Of a DNA stretch of 64,000 nt, positions 61,898 through 64,000 are shown in pieces. Origin of the DNA: Marinifilum breve (GTDB lineage Bacteria; Bacteroidota; Bacteroidia; Bacteroidales; Marinifilaceae); contig NZ_QFLI01000002.1 of NCBI RefSeq assembly GCF_003202155.1, positions 496,001 to 560,000 of the forward strand, written 5' to 3'. The notes beneath the pieces are model-generated. The model had not been told where the DNA came from and made no database searches. It was given only the letters and a program-made list of their open reading frames with translations. A program made the position numbers and the translations under genes. Positions within the stretch are counted from its first letter, which is position 1. Each line of letters starts with the position of its first letter.

Positions 61898-62857
61898 TTA
61901 ATGTGTGTTCTTCTTAATTCCAAACCTCTTGTTCTGATAATCAATCACGACTACATCATTTAGAAAGAGAGCATTGCCAGTCAAACCAAACACATTGTTC
62001 GATTCATAGAAAAAATCATACTTGTTCGACGGATCATAGTACACCTTAAGTTGAGGCAATACTTTCTCTCCAAATCTCAACTCAACATTGGATTCCAAAC
62101 CAATGATTTTTTTCTTTTCACCCCAAGAATTGATTAGCAATGAATCAACAGCCTGGCTATCGCAAATCATTTTGGCATTCTTCTCGGGTGCTGACAATTG
62201 AAACATACTCGCTCCTGTATCAAACATCACTCTCAACTCCTGTCCATTCGCAGTAAATGGCAACAATAACCTGTTGTCTTCATTTTCCTTTAAAAACTGA
62301 AAAGGGATAAATGAATAATCTGAGGCATTCATTTCCGAAGCATCAGTTATACTCATTTTACTGTTCGGATAATCGATAACCAACACCTTACCCTTCAGAA
62401 CATCTGTCCCAATACTGCCAATCAATATTTCAACTTCAGGACTGAGCGAATCTACTGGAACCTTCACTCCATAGCCTTGCAAGCTTGCTGCATTCACGTT
62501 GCAATCAAATACGTCACCTATCTTTATATCCAAATTGTTGATTTGAGGGCATTCACGCATATGAAACTTGCACAAATTAATGGTATCCAACTTCCTCTTT
62601 AAATCAGGATACTTCTGATAAAAACTGCCAATGGTATTGCCCCTAATTACCGACTGAGTAGAACCAAGATCCAACTGCATTAAAAATCGGTTTGGCAAAT
62701 TTTCAATCTGCACAGGCAACAGAATAGCCAATTTCTCAATATACCTTCCCGAAACACTGTCGTTTACCCATTTAAATTCAGCAAATTCCTGAGCTTTCAT
62801 TTCATTCTGCATAAAAGCCAAGGCAAGAGTCACAAATACAAGTATTCTTATTCTCAT
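61898..62857 (-). CDS. Secreted retropepsin-like aspartic protease
   Basis: The 319-residue protein has a signal peptide (MRIRILVFVTLALAFMQNEMKAQ). It has two aspartic-protease-like motifs: MQLDLGSTQSV (residues 61-71, DLG in place of DTG) and VMFDTGASMFQLSA (about 210-223, canonical DTG). The pair suggests a two-lobed pepsin-like fold, with the first motif altered. Bacterial homologues of this type are uncommon. It would act in the periplasm. Activity is uncertain because of the DLG substitution. Confidence 0.65.
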   Translation of the reverse strand: MRIRILVFVTLALAFMQNEMKAQEFAEFKWVNDSVSGRYIEKLAILLPVQIENLPNRFLMQLDLGSTQSVIRGNTIGSFYQKYPDLKRKLDTINLCKFHMRECPQINNLDIKIGDVFDCNVNAASLQGYGVKVPVDSLSPEVEILIGSIGTDVLKGKVLVIDYPNSKMSITDASEMNASDYSFIPFQFLKENEDNRLLLPFTANGQELRVMFDTGASMFQLSAPEKNAKMICDSQAVDSLLINSWGEKKKIIGLESNVELRFGEKVLPQLKVYYDPSNKYDFFYESNNVFGLTGNALFLNDVVVIDYQNKRFGIKKNTH

Positions 62858-62875
62858 ATATTCAGTTCACAAACA

Positions 62876-63922
62876 TTAAAAATCAAAGTCAAATCCACCA
62901 TCCGAAACAGAATCAAACCAGCCACCGCCGTCCGATTCAAATGCCGATTCAAACACACCACTATCACTGGTATCCAAAAGCGAATCTCCTTCAAGCAAAG
63001 TACTTCCATCAGAAGCCGATAAGTCTTCAATGCTTACATCCTTATCAAAAATGCTTCCTTCAGCAGCATCCATTCCCGATTCTCCAATCTCACCAAACAA
63101 ATGCCCATCTTCATTAATGATTTCCGCATCAGAAACATGAATATTTCGGTCAAAACAAAGCTCCGACCACAGCACAGAGTACAACAAGAAATCACTAAAT
63201 CCATAATATGTATAAGGAGTTCCCGCATAACTTGATGGCTTAACCTCTTCACCACTCTTTTTAGCCTGCTCTTTCTGAACAATCAATCGGTTGGTCGATT
63301 GAATCTTCACATCATCCACTCGAATTCGCTTTTGCAACTCAAAACTCAGGTTGTTTAGGAATGAATCAAACTTCTGCTTGCTATCATTTATATAGCGGTC
63401 GTAACGCTTTTGATTCTTAAACACGCCATTCAGCTTATTTTTCAGCTGTTCACCCTTCAAATCACCAAACTCCTTCAACAATCCACTTACAATAATCTCA
63501 ATAGGATATTCATTTACCTTATGGTTTCGATTCACACTAATCTCAATCAAATACTTAAACTCCTCATCTTCGTGCTCCAATACCATCCACAAAGAATCAA
63601 AGTATTTCGACATGGTCTCATCAATCTCAATGGAGTACTTGTCCATAGCAAAATCCAAATCAGCTTTCTCTCCTTTGGTATCAAAATAGATCTCGATATC
63701 ATCATGATTGATTCGAATCACATTATCAATCCCCATGCAAGCAAATGTGGAATGCATCTGCTGTATGATCGAAATGGCTTTTAAAGTTTCAATCTCTTTC
63801 TTATCTCCAACTTTTCCACCTGTAATATGGTAAAACAGCTTCCTGAAACTCCCCTCAGGTTTCTCAACCTTAATGTGAGTCAATTGCTCCGGATCAACAG
63901 TTACTTTTCCTCTTAAAAACAT
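62876..63922 (-). CDS. Uncharacterised protein with acidic Ser/Asp/Gly-rich tail
   Basis: I start at ATG 63922 (MFLRGKVTVDPEQL); a TTG at 63988 opens an unusual Cys-rich extension and is not used. The 348-residue protein is cytosolic-looking, with an alternating alpha/beta N-terminal half (FACMGIDNVIRINHDDIEIYFD), a helical middle, and a C-terminal tail (from about residue 280) rich in Asp, Ser and Gly, ending GGFDFDF. No domain is recognised. It is the first complete gene of the minus-strand group. Confidence 0.5.
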   Translation of the reverse strand: MFLRGKVTVDPEQLTHIKVEKPEGSFRKLFYHITGGKVGDKKEIETLKAISIIQQMHSTFACMGIDNVIRINHDDIEIYFDTKGEKADLDFAMDKYSIEIDETMSKYFDSLWMVLEHEDEEFKYLIEISVNRNHKVNEYPIEIIVSGLLKEFGDLKGEQLKNKLNGVFKNQKRYDRYINDSKQKFDSFLNNLSFELQKRIRVDDVKIQSTNRLIVQKEQAKKSGEEVKPSSYAGTPYTYYGFSDFLLYSVLWSELCFDRNIHVSDAEIINEDGHLFGEIGESGMDAAEGSIFDKDVSIEDLSASDGSTLLEGDSLLDTSDSGVFESAFESDGGGWFDSVSDGGFDFDF

Positions 63923-64000
63923 ATCTAACTTCTTTTGATTTTCAACAATTAAGCATCCTGATTTACAATAACACAGCACACGAAACAACAGCTATAACAT

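Overview
The window looks like chromosome from an AT-rich member of the Bacteroidota, probably a Marinilabiliales/Marinifilaceae-type marine anaerobe. This is inferred from the YebC N-terminus typical of the phylum, a V-type ATPase operon with a DUF2764 subunit, TAnnTTTG-type promoters, weak or absent Shine-Dalgarno sequences, and many lipoproteins and BamB/PQQ-like propellers. No rRNA, tRNA, IS element, prophage or CRISPR array was seen.

Layout. 1-2.4 kb (minus): a partial 3-hydroxyacyl-CoA dehydrogenase, an enoyl-CoA hydratase and yebC. 2.7-4.7 kb (plus): a secreted HExGH metallopeptidase. 4.8-16.3 kb: an accessory stretch with a 2024-residue STAND NTPase carrying a nuclease-like N-terminus (probable phage-defence sensor), SUKH-like and SUFU-like proteins, a CPBP-like membrane protein and small secreted proteins, separated by spacers rich in a CCAACGC word. 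16.5-18.3 kb: an ABC exporter. 18.8-25.9 kb: a seven-gene V-type ATPase operon whose K subunit keeps the Na+-site residues of Enterococcus NtpK. 26.5-29.4 kb: an M18 aminopeptidase and a DnaQ-like/BRCT protein with degenerate exonuclease motifs.

29.6-52.8 kb (all minus, 18 genes) is the most striking region. It starts at a recognisable promoter and ends at a strong terminator. It combines six PQQ-like beta-propeller proteins, one NHL propeller, a NapG/NapH-like membrane electron-transfer pair with a tiny twin-arginine Cys protein, a fused NuoE/NuoF (HydC/HydB-like) NADH-oxidising flavoprotein, a GltD/NuoG-like flavoprotein without an obvious NAD(P)H domain, an ABC ATPase, a ferredoxin with a Cys-rich tail, a radical SAM enzyme, a DUF116-prenyl diphosphate synthase fusion, and two terpene-cyclase-fold proteins (one with an intact DxDD motif). 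My inference is an electron-export module coupled to synthesis of an isoprenoid product and envelope propeller proteins. I know of no described system with this composition.

53.2-56.9 kb (plus): an OB-fold lipoprotein, a six-hairpin glycosidase-like lipoprotein and a GNAT acetyltransferase. 57-64 kb (minus): eight closely spaced genes, mostly envelope hydrolases (S41 peptidase, alpha/beta hydrolase, beta-lactamase-fold hydrolase, retropepsin-like protease) plus small secreted proteins.

Non-coding structure is unusually rich: four copies of a roughly 110-bp double-hairpin element, each 19-28 bp from a start codon; a degenerate 20-bp tandem array; a 400-bp field of repeated short words; and several families of short palindromes.
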